DNA of 64,000 nucleotides from UBA3951 sp050952125 (GTDB taxonomy: Bacteria; Bacillota; Sulfobacillia; Fermentithermobacillales; Fermentithermobacillaceae), in assembly GCA_050952125.1 (NCBI GenBank), contig JBMNKK010000003.1:310001-374000 (forward strand), in the 5' to 3' direction. Numbering within the stretch: the stretch's first letter is position 1; each line of letters begins with the position of its first letter. This document shows, in pieces, positions 16,225 through 24,607 of the stretch. The notes beneath the pieces are model-generated. The model made no database searches, had not been told where the DNA came from, and worked only from the letters and a program-made list of their open reading frames with translations. The translations under genes were made by a program, and so were the position numbers.

Positions 16225-16253
16225 GGGTCCCCCCTTCTAGCCCGGAGGGACCC
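16225..16253 (-). other. Hairpin between FBP aldolase/phosphatase and reductase genes
   Basis: Arms GGGTCCC/GGGACCC (16225-16231 with 16247-16253) just after the stop at 16260. There is no T-run, so a processing or stability element is more likely than a terminator. Confidence 0.35.
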
Positions 16254-16259
16254 TGCGCG

Positions 16260-17360
16260 TCACTCTATCGGGATCAGCCTTCCAGCAAGCTTCTTCATCA
16301 CGTCGGGCAAGGTCGTGTACTCGAGCTCTTCGAGTCCGAGGCGGTGGGGCTCGAAGGGACCCAGTCCACGCAGATAGTCGGCGATCTCGTTGGCCATCTG
16401 GCGGGCACGATCATATGCCACATCGGCGAAAAAGTCCTGCGGGCCTACAAGCTTTCCATTGCAGATCTGGAAGCCTAAAGCCATGACTCTGGGCGGGCCA
16501 TCAAATCTGGTCGGAATCGCCTGCTCTACGCCGCACGGCATGAGCGGACCCTGATGCGAACCCCGCATCCAACCGGCAACCAAGTGAGGCCTGGAGAACG
16601 GCTCAAGAGCCTCTCCTACGGCAGGCATACCGCTTTGGCAGCGGACTATCAGTACGGGGTCATCCTTGCCCACGTACCGCCCTGCCATGAGGTTCAGGCG
16701 CTCGGTTGACGACACTGCGGCGATTTCGCCGTCAAGTGTTCTGGAGCGAACCGATTTTACACAATAGCGCCCCGGCGCGCCGATGAACACCAGGAGATCG
16801 TAGATCTCCTCCGGACAGTGGAAGACCACTTTCTTGTGCTCCATCAGGTCGTGGACCTCGAAGTCGAACCCCATGTGCATCTTCGGGTCGATGACCAGGC
16901 CGGCTGTGTTAAACGGGTCAGCGAACATCTTGTACAGAGGGTAATTCCATGCACCGGGCTCGGTCTTGTCGGCCATGAAGACAATGACCGGCTCAGACTT
17001 TCTTTCTTCGAACTCCATCTCGGCAACTCCGGGTCCCATTCCCTTGATGTTCCCGGAAAACGAGTCTGCCAGAAGATCCTGCCCCGCGCCGTAGAGCTTA
17101 AGCCTCTTAGCTTGTTCGGTCGCAGCCAGGAAAGCATCCCACGCGAGCTTATGGATCTTCTCGTTGTCCACGCCGAGCGAGTGAGTCATGATGAGTTCAA
17201 TATCGTCTCCCACGTGGGTGACGTGGAAATCGGTAAGGAACCCCTTTCCCTCGGTCTCGAGATGGCCTCTGGCCGCGTCAAGCAGCTCGGAGTGCACGCT
17301 TGAGTGCCCCACAAAGCCCCCAACATCGGCCTTAATGACGGATAGCGTTACTTTTGTCAA
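16260..17360 (-). CDS. fbp: Fructose-1,6-bisphosphate aldolase/phosphatase (class V)
   Basis: A bifunctional gluconeogenic enzyme: it joins dihydroxyacetone phosphate and glyceraldehyde-3-phosphate and then removes the 1-phosphate. The 366 residues fit the archaeal-type family. Metal-binding residues start at KADVGGFVGH (residues 10-19), followed by HVGDDIELIM. The residues known from the Sulfolobus/Thermoproteus enzymes fall at the same numbers: Tyr229 and Lys232 (Schiff-base Lys) in AGRYVGKDDP, and Tyr348. The start is TTG 17360 with GGAGGG seven bases upstream. The protein is typical of archaea and early-branching, often thermophilic bacteria. A plain FBPase is excluded by the sequence type. 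Confidence 0.94.
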   Translation of the reverse strand: MTKVTLSVIKADVGGFVGHSSVHSELLDAARGHLETEGKGFLTDFHVTHVGDDIELIMTHSLGVDNEKIHKLAWDAFLAATEQAKRLKLYGAGQDLLADSFSGNIKGMGPGVAEMEFEERKSEPVIVFMADKTEPGAWNYPLYKMFADPFNTAGLVIDPKMHMGFDFEVHDLMEHKKVVFHCPEEIYDLLVFIGAPGRYCVKSVRSRTLDGEIAAVSSTERLNLMAGRYVGKDDPVLIVRCQSGMPAVGEALEPFSRPHLVAGWMRGSHQGPLMPCGVEQAIPTRFDGPPRVMALGFQICNGKLVGPQDFFADVAYDRARQMANEIADYLRGLGPFEPHRLGLEELEYTTLPDVMKKLAGRLIPIE

Positions 17361-17431
17361 TTACTATCCCTCCGGCGAGTATTAGAAACAGGCTTACAAT
17401 TCTAGTTAGACCCCAGGTTATCCTTCCAAAC

Positions 17432-18121
17432 TCACACCCGTGATCGGCGCGGGCGCCGGAACACAAACGCGAGTACCATTCCCGCGACAAACCCGCCTAT
17501 GTGGGCCCACCAAGCCACTCCGCCCTGCGCGGTGGCCCCCAAGGAAGCCACCCCCGAAAAGAGGTTGGTGATGAACCAAAGGAACAGAAACACGATTGAC
17601 GGGACCTCTATCATCGGCAGGAAGAAACCGATGGGGATAAGAGCAAGCACTCTGGCACGAGGGAACATGACGAAGTACGCCCCCAGAACTCCCGCGATCG
17701 CGCCGCTGGCTCCCACGGTCGGGACAGTGGAGGAAGGCGAGGAAAAAACGTGAGCTAAGGAAGCGATAATCCCTGAGGTGAGATAAAAAGCCAGGTAACG
17801 GCCGTGTCCCATCCTATCCTCTACATTGTCGCCAAATATGAAGAGGTACATGAGGTTACCCAGCACGTGAACCCATCCAACGTGTACAAACAACGATGTC
17901 ACAAGCGAAAACCAGCCTGAGGTCATCATCAGGGTTTCTCTCGTGAAAGAACCCGAGTCCGTCAAAACGGCCGGAATCACGCCGTATTTCACGGTGAACA
18001 GGTTCAGCGCTCTGTCGCTAAGGCCAAGCTCATAGATAAACACCAGGAGGTTCACCAGTATCAAGAGCCAGTTAACCACCGGGCGAGTGCGCGAGCGCTG
18101 AGTGTCGCGGATCGGGATCAT
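17432..18121 (-). CDS. Rhomboid-family intramembrane serine protease
   Basis: A multi-spanning membrane protease that cleaves helices within the bilayer. About 229 residues from ATG 18121 (GGGGAGG upstream); a longer frame to 18166 would overlap the gene before it. The catalytic Ser lies in TVGASGAIAGVLGAYF, the catalytic His in WWAHIGGFVAGM, and the family's HVGWVHVLGNLMYL is complete. There are six to seven predicted membrane helices. The C-terminus is short and basic (FRRPRRSRV). Substrates are unknown. It lies between the MFS/spermidine synthase-like gene and the FBP aldolase/phosphatase gene. Confidence 0.93.
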   Translation of the reverse strand: MIPIRDTQRSRTRPVVNWLLILVNLLVFIYELGLSDRALNLFTVKYGVIPAVLTDSGSFTRETLMMTSGWFSLVTSLFVHVGWVHVLGNLMYLFIFGDNVEDRMGHGRYLAFYLTSGIIASLAHVFSSPSSTVPTVGASGAIAGVLGAYFVMFPRARVLALIPIGFFLPMIEVPSIVFLFLWFITNLFSGVASLGATAQGGVAWWAHIGGFVAGMVLAFVFRRPRRSRV

Positions 18122-18169
18122 GCTCGTATATTCCTCCCCTTCTGCGGCGGTACTCCCATAAAGCATTCC

Positions 18170-19690
18170 CTAGTAGACGTAGAGAAGCGAGTCTACCGGA
18201 GCATAGTCGTCTGTCAATACTACTGCCCCTTCTCTGGAAATGCTTTTGTCGTACAGCTCGGAAGCCAGATCGGAGAGGTGCTCCAGCAGTACCGTCCCAC
18301 CCTCCAGCGCCTCCGCCTTCGCGATAATATCAGCCGCGGTCATTTTTGTCGCCCTCTCTTTGCCGGGCGCGACAGCGAAAACCTCTATGTTTCGCACGAC
18401 AGTCTCGGTGCCACTAGAGAATCCCACTGGAAACACGTATGTCTCATGGAAAACCCTTTGCAGAGTCAAGAGCATCGATCTGAAGAGATCCGACTTAGGT
18501 CCCTCCAGCGCTCCTATGAAATTCGACGCGAGCACTCCCCCTGGCCTCAACTTGCTGAGAGCTAGCTCGTAAAACTCCACGGTCGCCAAGTGAAAAGGGA
18601 TCGCGTCTGCGTAGTAAGCGTCAACGATGATGAGGTCGTACGTTTTCGCGGTATCACTGAGGAAAGTGCGCCCGTCCTTCGCGTGGACCTTGATGCGATC
18701 GTCACCGGGGAATCCAAAGTATTCCCTGGCGACGCTGATCACGGCGGGGTCCAACTCGACGCACTCGATGTTCATGCCCGGATAGTCCCTCAGAAACCTC
18801 TTGGGCACGGTACCGGCTCCCAGCCCGATCATCAAAACGTCTTCAATATCGGTTTTCAGAGTCAAAGCTAAGTGAAGATAGTCGGTATAGGCGAACACGG
18901 TCTCAAACGGATCGTCCAAACGGATGCCGCTCTGGATGGATCTATCGAACTTGAGTAGCCTGGTGTCGCCGTCATCTACAACGTAGATGTGATGGTAGAG
19001 CGACTGAGTCTCATAGATGACGCCCGCTTCGCCTCGGTCCCTGAGATGTCTCGCTCCAAAGAATGGGACGGCGATCACGACAGCCAACAGAAGGAGAACC
19101 GCCCGATTCTTACGCCCGGAGAAAACCGCCAGCAAGAGAGCCGCTGCTATCAGGAGGGATGCCATCCACATGAGGATCGCTTCGACTCCTATCCGCGGTA
19201 CCAGGTAGAAGGAAGTCACGAACGTACCGGCGATGCTGCCTGCGTTGGAAACCGCATAGAGGATGCCGGCGGCCCTTCCCGCCCGCTCAAGGTTCTTGAC
19301 GCAAAGGCGGACACACCAGGGTGACACGGTCGCGAGGAAAACCGAAGGGACAAAGAATAGGAAAAGAGAGGCTAGAAGCGGGCCCCGGCTTCCGGAGATG
19401 CCGGAGGCAACGCCCGGCAGCAGAGCATCGGATAGCACGGGGATCGCGCCAATCCAGAGCCCAGCGGCAAGTAGCACCCAAGAGATCGCGGAAAGTGCGG
19501 GATACCGGTCCGCGAGGTAACCCCCTATGTAGTACCCCAAGCTGAGAGCTGCTAAGACGATACCGATGAGGCTTCCCCATACGAAGATCGATGACCCGAA
19601 GAGTGGGGCCAGAACTCGTGACCCCACCATTTCCAGTCCCATGAGGACCGCTCCGGATAGGAGCGACACCGCGTAAACCGCGTAAAGCAA
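18170..19690 (-). CDS. Fused membrane domain/spermidine synthase-like protein
   Basis: A 506-residue two-part protein. Residues 1 to about 205 form seven or so membrane helices of the MFS-like type seen in fused MFS/spermidine synthases (LLSGAVLMGLEMVGSRVLAP at the start). The C-terminal half is a spermidine synthase-like methyltransferase fold with VLMIGLGAGTVPKRFL, the SAM-site acid in CVELDPAVISVA, and DLIIVDAYYADAIPFHL. Residues for putrescine binding are not clear, so the reaction may differ from spermidine synthesis. The start is TTG 19690. A GC-rich hairpin precedes it. Confidence 0.82.
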   Translation of the reverse strand: MLYAVYAVSLLSGAVLMGLEMVGSRVLAPLFGSSIFVWGSLIGIVLAALSLGYYIGGYLADRYPALSAISWVLLAAGLWIGAIPVLSDALLPGVASGISGSRGPLLASLFLFFVPSVFLATVSPWCVRLCVKNLERAGRAAGILYAVSNAGSIAGTFVTSFYLVPRIGVEAILMWMASLLIAAALLLAVFSGRKNRAVLLLLAVVIAVPFFGARHLRDRGEAGVIYETQSLYHHIYVVDDGDTRLLKFDRSIQSGIRLDDPFETVFAYTDYLHLALTLKTDIEDVLMIGLGAGTVPKRFLRDYPGMNIECVELDPAVISVAREYFGFPGDDRIKVHAKDGRTFLSDTAKTYDLIIVDAYYADAIPFHLATVEFYELALSKLRPGGVLASNFIGALEGPKSDLFRSMLLTLQRVFHETYVFPVGFSSGTETVVRNIEVFAVAPGKERATKMTAADIIAKAEALEGGTVLLEHLSDLASELYDKSISREGAVVLTDDYAPVDSLLYVY

Positions 19691-19713
19691 AGAAAGCGCC
19701 CCCGGACATGAAC

Positions 19714-19734
19714 GGAGGGCCTCCCCGGCCCTCC
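19714..19734 (-). other. GC-rich hairpin between ireB and the MFS/spermidine synthase-like gene
   Basis: Perfect arms GGAGGGCC/GGCCCTCC (19714-19721 with 19727-19734) with a 5-base loop, located 24 bases before the downstream start. No T-run follows, so it may reduce read-through or protect the mRNA end rather than stop transcription fully. Confidence 0.45.
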
Positions 19735-19756
19735 CAAATGCTGCCTTTTAACCCTG

Positions 19757-20050
19757 CTAGATGGCTGTTCCTTCGTGGACGTAAGCCTTGATGAGCTCCT
19801 CCAGAATCTCGTCGCGTTCGACCTTCCGCACCAGACTTCTCGCGTTGTTGTGGCTTGTGATGTACGTGGGATCCCCTGACAGAAGGTAACCCGCGATCTG
19901 GCTCACAGGGTTATGGCCTTTCTCCTTCAAAGCCGTGTAGACCTTGAAGATAATCTCTCTCGTCTCTTCATCTCTGTCGGGCTTAACCTTGAAAAACCGT
20001 GTTTCGTCAAACTCAGCCATGCCCAGGATCCCCCCAATAGGATCACTCAT
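19757..20050 (-). CDS. ireB: IreB-family regulatory phosphoprotein
   Basis: A small conserved Firmicutes protein (DUF965). In Enterococcus, IreB is phosphorylated by the PASTA kinase IreK and affects cephalosporin resistance. The 97-residue frame has the family core FKVKPDRDEETREIIFKVYT followed by EKGHNPVSQIAGYLLSGDPT and YITSHNNARSLVRKVERDEI. ATG 20050 overlaps the alaS stop (ATGA). An ATG at 20020 with GGGGGGAT eight bases ahead is equally likely and would give the more usual N-terminus MAEFDETRFF. The link to alaS is conserved across Firmicutes. Confidence 0.92.
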   Translation of the reverse strand: MSDPIGGILGMAEFDETRFFKVKPDRDEETREIIFKVYTALKEKGHNPVSQIAGYLLSGDPTYITSHNNARSLVRKVERDEILEELIKAYVHEGTAI

Positions 20051-22743
20051 TCGCCGCCTTCACGGGAATTCCTCGTTATTAGGCGTATCGCTTCCTCTTT
20101 TGCCGATGCAAGAGCCTTATCCAAAGCCTCGGGCACCTTGCCACCTGCTTGGGCCATCTCCGGCTTGCCTCCGCCGGAGCCTCCCATCACGCCGGCTCCC
20201 TTCCTTACGATGGCCACCGCGTCAACGCCCGAACTTGCCGCTTCCGCCGCCACCATTACCACCAGGGTAGGCCTGCCGCTACGGACCGAACCGAGGATTA
20301 TCGCCCCGGCTCCGCCGGCCTTCAGTCGGTCACCCAGGGCCCGCATTTCGCCCACATCCATAGAATCCTGACGAGAAACAACAAGGCGCAGGTTCCCTCC
20401 TGAAGCGGAAACTTCTTCCGACCTCATAAGAAGGTCGCGGGCCAAGGCATCAATCTGGCCCATCCGCACCCTCTCCAACTCCCTTTCGAGCTCCAGGGCC
20501 GTCGCTCTCAACGTTTTGACCTTTTCCGATACACCCTCAAGGGTCGTGCCCAACTCGGATGCCAGCTCGGCCAGTATGCGCTCAAACTGCTTTGAGCGCT
20601 CGAGGGCAGCCAGACCGGCTACCGCCTCGATTCTCCGCACACCGGCAGATATGGCGCTTTCGGAAACGATCTGAACCTGTCCTATCTCACCCGTCCTCCG
20701 CACGTGGGTCCCGCCGCACAATTCCTTGGAGATGCCGCAGACCTCAACCACGCGGACCTTCTCTCCGTATCTCTCTCCGAAGAGCGCCACCGCGCCTTCT
20801 TCTTTCGCCTCATCCAACGACTTCTCGAAGGCGCTTACCGGAAGGTCAGACATGATGGCCCGATTTACCAGATCCTCCACCTTGTCCAGCTCTTCTTTAG
20901 TGAGCGCGGCAAAGTGGCTGAAGTCAAACCGCAATCTCCCTTCCTGAACCAGAGAACCGGCCTGCTCGGCATGCTCGCCGACTACGGTGCGGAGGGCTCT
21001 GTGAAGGAGGTGCGTAGCCGTATGATGCCTCTCGAGCCCTTTCCTGCGCTCGCAGTTCACCGTGCAAGTGACTGACTGCCCTACCATGATGCCGGGCTTC
21101 AGCGCCTTGACCCGGTGCAGATAGACGCCTGCATGCGTCTTGGAAACCGAAAGGACTTCGGCAACACGCTCGTTCCTACCGATCGACAGTGTTCCCGAAT
21201 CGGATTCTTGTCCGCCTCCCGCGGCGTAAAACGGCGTCTCGTCAAGAACCACGAAGGCCTCTTCGCCAACCTCAAGTTCAGACGTGCGCGAATCCTGCTT
21301 TATGAGTGCGACAACTTTGGCGCTGCAAGACTCCATATCGTATCCTCGAAACACCGTGGCCGGAATGTCCTCAACAAGCCCCTCTATCTCGGACTCGCCG
21401 CCTCCTAAGCCAAGTTTCCCCCGGCTTCTCTTGCGCTGCTCGGCCATGGCTTCCTCAAAACCCTTCTCGTCCACGGTCAAGCCGGCGTCTCTGGCCATGT
21501 CTTTAGTGAGGTCGATAGGAAAACCAAAGGTGTCGTAAAGGAGGAACGCGTCCTTCCCGGGGAGTTCCCTCAAACCCTTTTCCTTAGCGGAGGCGATAAG
21601 CGAATCGACCCTCTTTTGGCCGTCTTCGAGTGTCGCCAGGAATCTCGACTCGTCCTCCGTGATTAGGCGTTGTATGAAATCCTGTTTCTCCTGAAGCTCC
21701 GGATAAGCATCCTTCATCACTTCTGCCACGACGGGCACCAACTTTGCCATGAAAGGCTCCCGCATACCCAGAGTTTGCCCGAACCGGACGGCCCTCCTGA
21801 GGATGCGGCGCAAGACATATCCTCTGCCTTCATTTGACGGGTGTACGCCGTCGGAAGCTAAGAACACACAGCTCCTGATGTGATCGGCGATAACCCTGAA
21901 GGGAAATACCGGAGCATCCTTTCCCGACTTTTTGCCCACGAGGCGCTCCATCGCCTCAATAATGGGCATAAAGAGGTCGGTGTCGTAGTTGCTGTCGCCG
22001 CCCTGCAGCACTGAAGATATGCGCTCCAACCCCATCCCGGTATCGATACTCGGCTTCGGAAGCGGGGCCAAATTGCCGTCTTCATCGCGCATGTACTGCA
22101 TGAAAACAAGATTCCATATCTCCAGCCATCTGTCGCAATCGCACTTTCCGAGTCCGCAGTCGGATCCGCAGGCGTACTCTTCGCCCCTGTCCACAATGAT
22201 TTCAGAATCGGGCCCGCAGGGACCGGTATCGCCCATTGCCCAGAAATTGTCTTCTTCGCCCAGCCGCACGATCCGGGACGCCGGCACGGCCGCGATCTTC
22301 TGCCAGAGAGAGTGGGATTCGTCATCGTCCTTGTATATGGTGATCCACAGCTTGTCTTTGGGTAGGCCGAGCGTTCCGGTAAGGAACTCCCACGCGTACG
22401 CTATTGCGGCTTCCTTAAAGTAGTCGCCGAACGAGAAGTTGCCCAGCATCTCAAAGAAAGTCTGGTGGCGGGCCGTAAAGCCCACATTGTCCAAGTCGTT
22501 GTGCTTGCCGCCTGCTCTCACGCATTTTTGGGAGGTGACCGCTCTGGTGTACGAGCGCTTTTCGTGTCCCAGGAACACGTCTTTGAACTGCACCATTCCC
22601 GCGTTAGTGAATAGAAGCGTCGGGTCGCCGTGAGGGACGGTCGACGAACTCGGCACGATCGTATGGCCTCTTTCCTCGAAGAACCTGAGGAAAGCGCTCC
22701 TTATCTCGGAACTTGTCATGTAGTTCCCGATTCTCTCGGCCAT
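20047..22743 (-). CDS. alaS: Alanyl-tRNA synthetase
   Basis: Charges tRNA-Ala and edits mischarged Ser/Gly. The 898 residues cover all domains: the class II catalytic core (FFEERGHTIVPSSSTVPHGD, then FTNAGMVQFKD), the tRNA-recognition helix region, the editing domain with HHTATHLLH and the zinc-type CGGTH, and the C-terminal oligomerisation domain with the glycine-rich GVMGGSGGGKPEMAQAGG. ATG 22743 overlaps the proS stop (TGATG) and follows GGGGGAGG. It ends by overlapping ireB. Confidence 0.97.
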   Translation of the reverse strand: MAERIGNYMTSSEIRSAFLRFFEERGHTIVPSSSTVPHGDPTLLFTNAGMVQFKDVFLGHEKRSYTRAVTSQKCVRAGGKHNDLDNVGFTARHQTFFEMLGNFSFGDYFKEAAIAYAWEFLTGTLGLPKDKLWITIYKDDDESHSLWQKIAAVPASRIVRLGEEDNFWAMGDTGPCGPDSEIIVDRGEEYACGSDCGLGKCDCDRWLEIWNLVFMQYMRDEDGNLAPLPKPSIDTGMGLERISSVLQGGDSNYDTDLFMPIIEAMERLVGKKSGKDAPVFPFRVIADHIRSCVFLASDGVHPSNEGRGYVLRRILRRAVRFGQTLGMREPFMAKLVPVVAEVMKDAYPELQEKQDFIQRLITEDESRFLATLEDGQKRVDSLIASAKEKGLRELPGKDAFLLYDTFGFPIDLTKDMARDAGLTVDEKGFEEAMAEQRKRSRGKLGLGGGESEIEGLVEDIPATVFRGYDMESCSAKVVALIKQDSRTSELEVGEEAFVVLDETPFYAAGGGQESDSGTLSIGRNERVAEVLSVSKTHAGVYLHRVKALKPGIMVGQSVTCTVNCERRKGLERHHTATHLLHRALRTVVGEHAEQAGSLVQEGRLRFDFSHFAALTKEELDKVEDLVNRAIMSDLPVSAFEKSLDEAKEEGAVALFGERYGEKVRVVEVCGISKELCGGTHVRRTGEIGQVQIVSESAISAGVRRIEAVAGLAALERSKQFERILAELASELGTTLEGVSEKVKTLRATALELERELERVRMGQIDALARDLLMRSEEVSASGGNLRLVVSRQDSMDVGEMRALGDRLKAGGAGAIILGSVRSGRPTLVVMVAAEAASSGVDAVAIVRKGAGVMGGSGGGKPEMAQAGGKVPEALDKALASAKEEAIRLITRNSREGGE

Positions 22744-24491
22744 CAGTCTTCCTCCCCCGGGAGAATGCGGTCTATCTCTTCAGCGATCACCCGTCTTATC
22801 CTCGCGGCGAGGTCGTTGAGAGGGACTATCTCGCTCTCAGAAGCCCTTCGCAGCTTCACTTCGGCGCCGCCCCGCTTCAAACTGCGTTCAGATACGGTGA
22901 CCCTAACCGGCATTCCCAAGAGATCCGCATCGTTGAACTTGACTCCTGCCGACTCATTCCTGTCGTCGTAGATCACCTCAATCCCCTGAGAGACCAGGTC
23001 CTCGTATACTGCTTCAGCCGCGCTCTTCGCGTCAGCCGACGTGCCGAGTCCCACAAGGTGAACGTGATACGGGGCCACAGTCATGGGCCACACAATACCC
23101 TTTTCATCGTGGTTCGCCTCTATGACGCAGGCCAGGAGCCTACCTACGCCCATACCGTAACACCCCATAACCAACGGCTGGAGCGCGCCGCTTTCGCTCT
23201 GGAAAAGAGCCTTCATGGGCGCTGAATACCTGACTCCAAGTTTGAAAGTGTTACCTACCTCCACGCCGCGTTTGATATCCAGAGCAGAGCCGCACACCGG
23301 GCAAGGGTCACCCTCGCGGGCAGCAGTGATGTCGGCCACTGCGTCGAATTTGAAATCCCTTCCGGGAACCACTCCGGTGAGGTGCGCGTCGGCTTCGTTC
23401 GCTCCGGCCACGTATGCCTTCCCTGCCCATAAGCTGTCATCTGCTACGGTGAATATGCCCGTCACACCAACGGGAGACATGTACCCCTGGTGTAACCCGA
23501 GCTTCTTCAGCTCGTCGGGTTCGGCCAGCCTCACTTCATCGACTTTGCGGAGATTGGCGAGCTTCTTCTCGTTTACGTCCAGATCTCCCCTGATAACCAC
23601 CATCACCGGCTCTTCGCCGGCATAGTAGACCATGGTCTTGATGCTGTCTTTGGGGTCCTCACCGAGAAACTCGCAGACGGAAGCTATTGTGTCCTTCCCA
23701 GGTGTTGCCACTTTGGCCATCTCAGGCAGCGGCCCTTGCCCGCTTCCTTCGGAACCCGACCCGGGGGCTCCTTTCAGGATGGTTGCAGCCTCTCTGTTCG
23801 CTGCATACCCGCACCCGGGACACAGGATCAGTGTGTCTTCGCCCGCATCGGTAACATAGGTAAACTCGTGAGCGCCCGTGCCGCCCATCATTCCCACGTC
23901 TCCCAGCACCTGAGTAACGGGCACGCCGCAAGACTCGCAGATCCTGCGGTAAGCCCGGCACTGTCGGGGATAGTAGGCGTCAAGATCTTCCTGGGTCGCG
24001 TGGAAACTGTAGGCGTCCTTCATGATGAACTCGCGAACACGAACAAGCCCGCCCCGGGACCTCGGTTCGTCGCGGAACTTCGTCTGCAGGTGGTAGACCA
24101 CCATCGGGAGCTGCTTGTACGAGTCGATGAAGCGCCTTGCCAGGTCGGTTACGGGCTCTTCATGAGTCATAGCCAACACCATGTTTCTACCGGAACGGTC
24201 CTTGAAGCGGACCATCTCCGGACCTACGGCCTGGAACCGGCCTGACTCTTCCCAGATATCGGCCGGGTGAACCACCGGCATATTGATCTCCTGGCCGCCT
24301 GCCGCGTCCATCTCCTTGCGCATTATGTCCTGAATCTTTCTCACGCTCCGCCAGGCAAGCGGCAGGTAGCTGTATATTCCCGCAGCAAGTTTGGCGATCA
24401 TGCCCGTCCTCAAGAGGAGTTCGTGAGAGGGCATTTCAGCTTCGGCGGGCTTTTCTCTCTGGGTCCTGCCGAACCTTTGACTCATTCGCAT
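22743..24491 (-). CDS. proS: Prolyl-tRNA synthetase (bacterial type)
   Basis: Charges tRNA-Pro. About 582 residues from ATG 24491, which has TTGGAGG seven bases upstream; the longer frame to 24563 has no ribosome site. The core shows GMIAKLAAGIYSYLPL, the class II motif 2 region VYHLQTKFRDEPRSRGGLVR, and motif 3 GCYGMGVGRLLACVIE. An editing insertion (INS, YbaK-like) occupies about residues 210-370. A free-standing YbaK-type protein is also present in the window at 47857-48318. The gene is directly coupled to alaS. Confidence 0.97.
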   Translation of the reverse strand: MRMSQRFGRTQREKPAEAEMPSHELLLRTGMIAKLAAGIYSYLPLAWRSVRKIQDIMRKEMDAAGGQEINMPVVHPADIWEESGRFQAVGPEMVRFKDRSGRNMVLAMTHEEPVTDLARRFIDSYKQLPMVVYHLQTKFRDEPRSRGGLVRVREFIMKDAYSFHATQEDLDAYYPRQCRAYRRICESCGVPVTQVLGDVGMMGGTGAHEFTYVTDAGEDTLILCPGCGYAANREAATILKGAPGSGSEGSGQGPLPEMAKVATPGKDTIASVCEFLGEDPKDSIKTMVYYAGEEPVMVVIRGDLDVNEKKLANLRKVDEVRLAEPDELKKLGLHQGYMSPVGVTGIFTVADDSLWAGKAYVAGANEADAHLTGVVPGRDFKFDAVADITAAREGDPCPVCGSALDIKRGVEVGNTFKLGVRYSAPMKALFQSESGALQPLVMGCYGMGVGRLLACVIEANHDEKGIVWPMTVAPYHVHLVGLGTSADAKSAAEAVYEDLVSQGIEVIYDDRNESAGVKFNDADLLGMPVRVTVSERSLKRGGAEVKLRRASESEIVPLNDLAARIRRVIAEEIDRILPGEED

Positions 24492-24585
24492 GGTAAAGCC
24501 TCCAATGGCGGGGAAGTTCTCGCAGATTAGAACGATTATACCGACAGCCCTATAAGGGGTCAATTAAGCCCGATAGAGCCTCCGG

Positions 24586-24607
24586 CCTGAAGTATGACCC
24601 CTTCAGG
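24586..24607 (-). other. Hairpin after the MFS transporter gene
   Basis: Arms CCTGAAG/CTTCAGG (24586-24592 with 24601-24607) lie directly after the stop codon at 24608. There is no T-run, so this is a weak candidate terminator. The 116 bases up to proS hold no other feature I can name. Confidence 0.4.

Noticed and set aside
24586..24607. CCTGAAG/CTTCAGG as a strong terminator
   Set aside because: No T-run follows, so only a weak hairpin is claimed.
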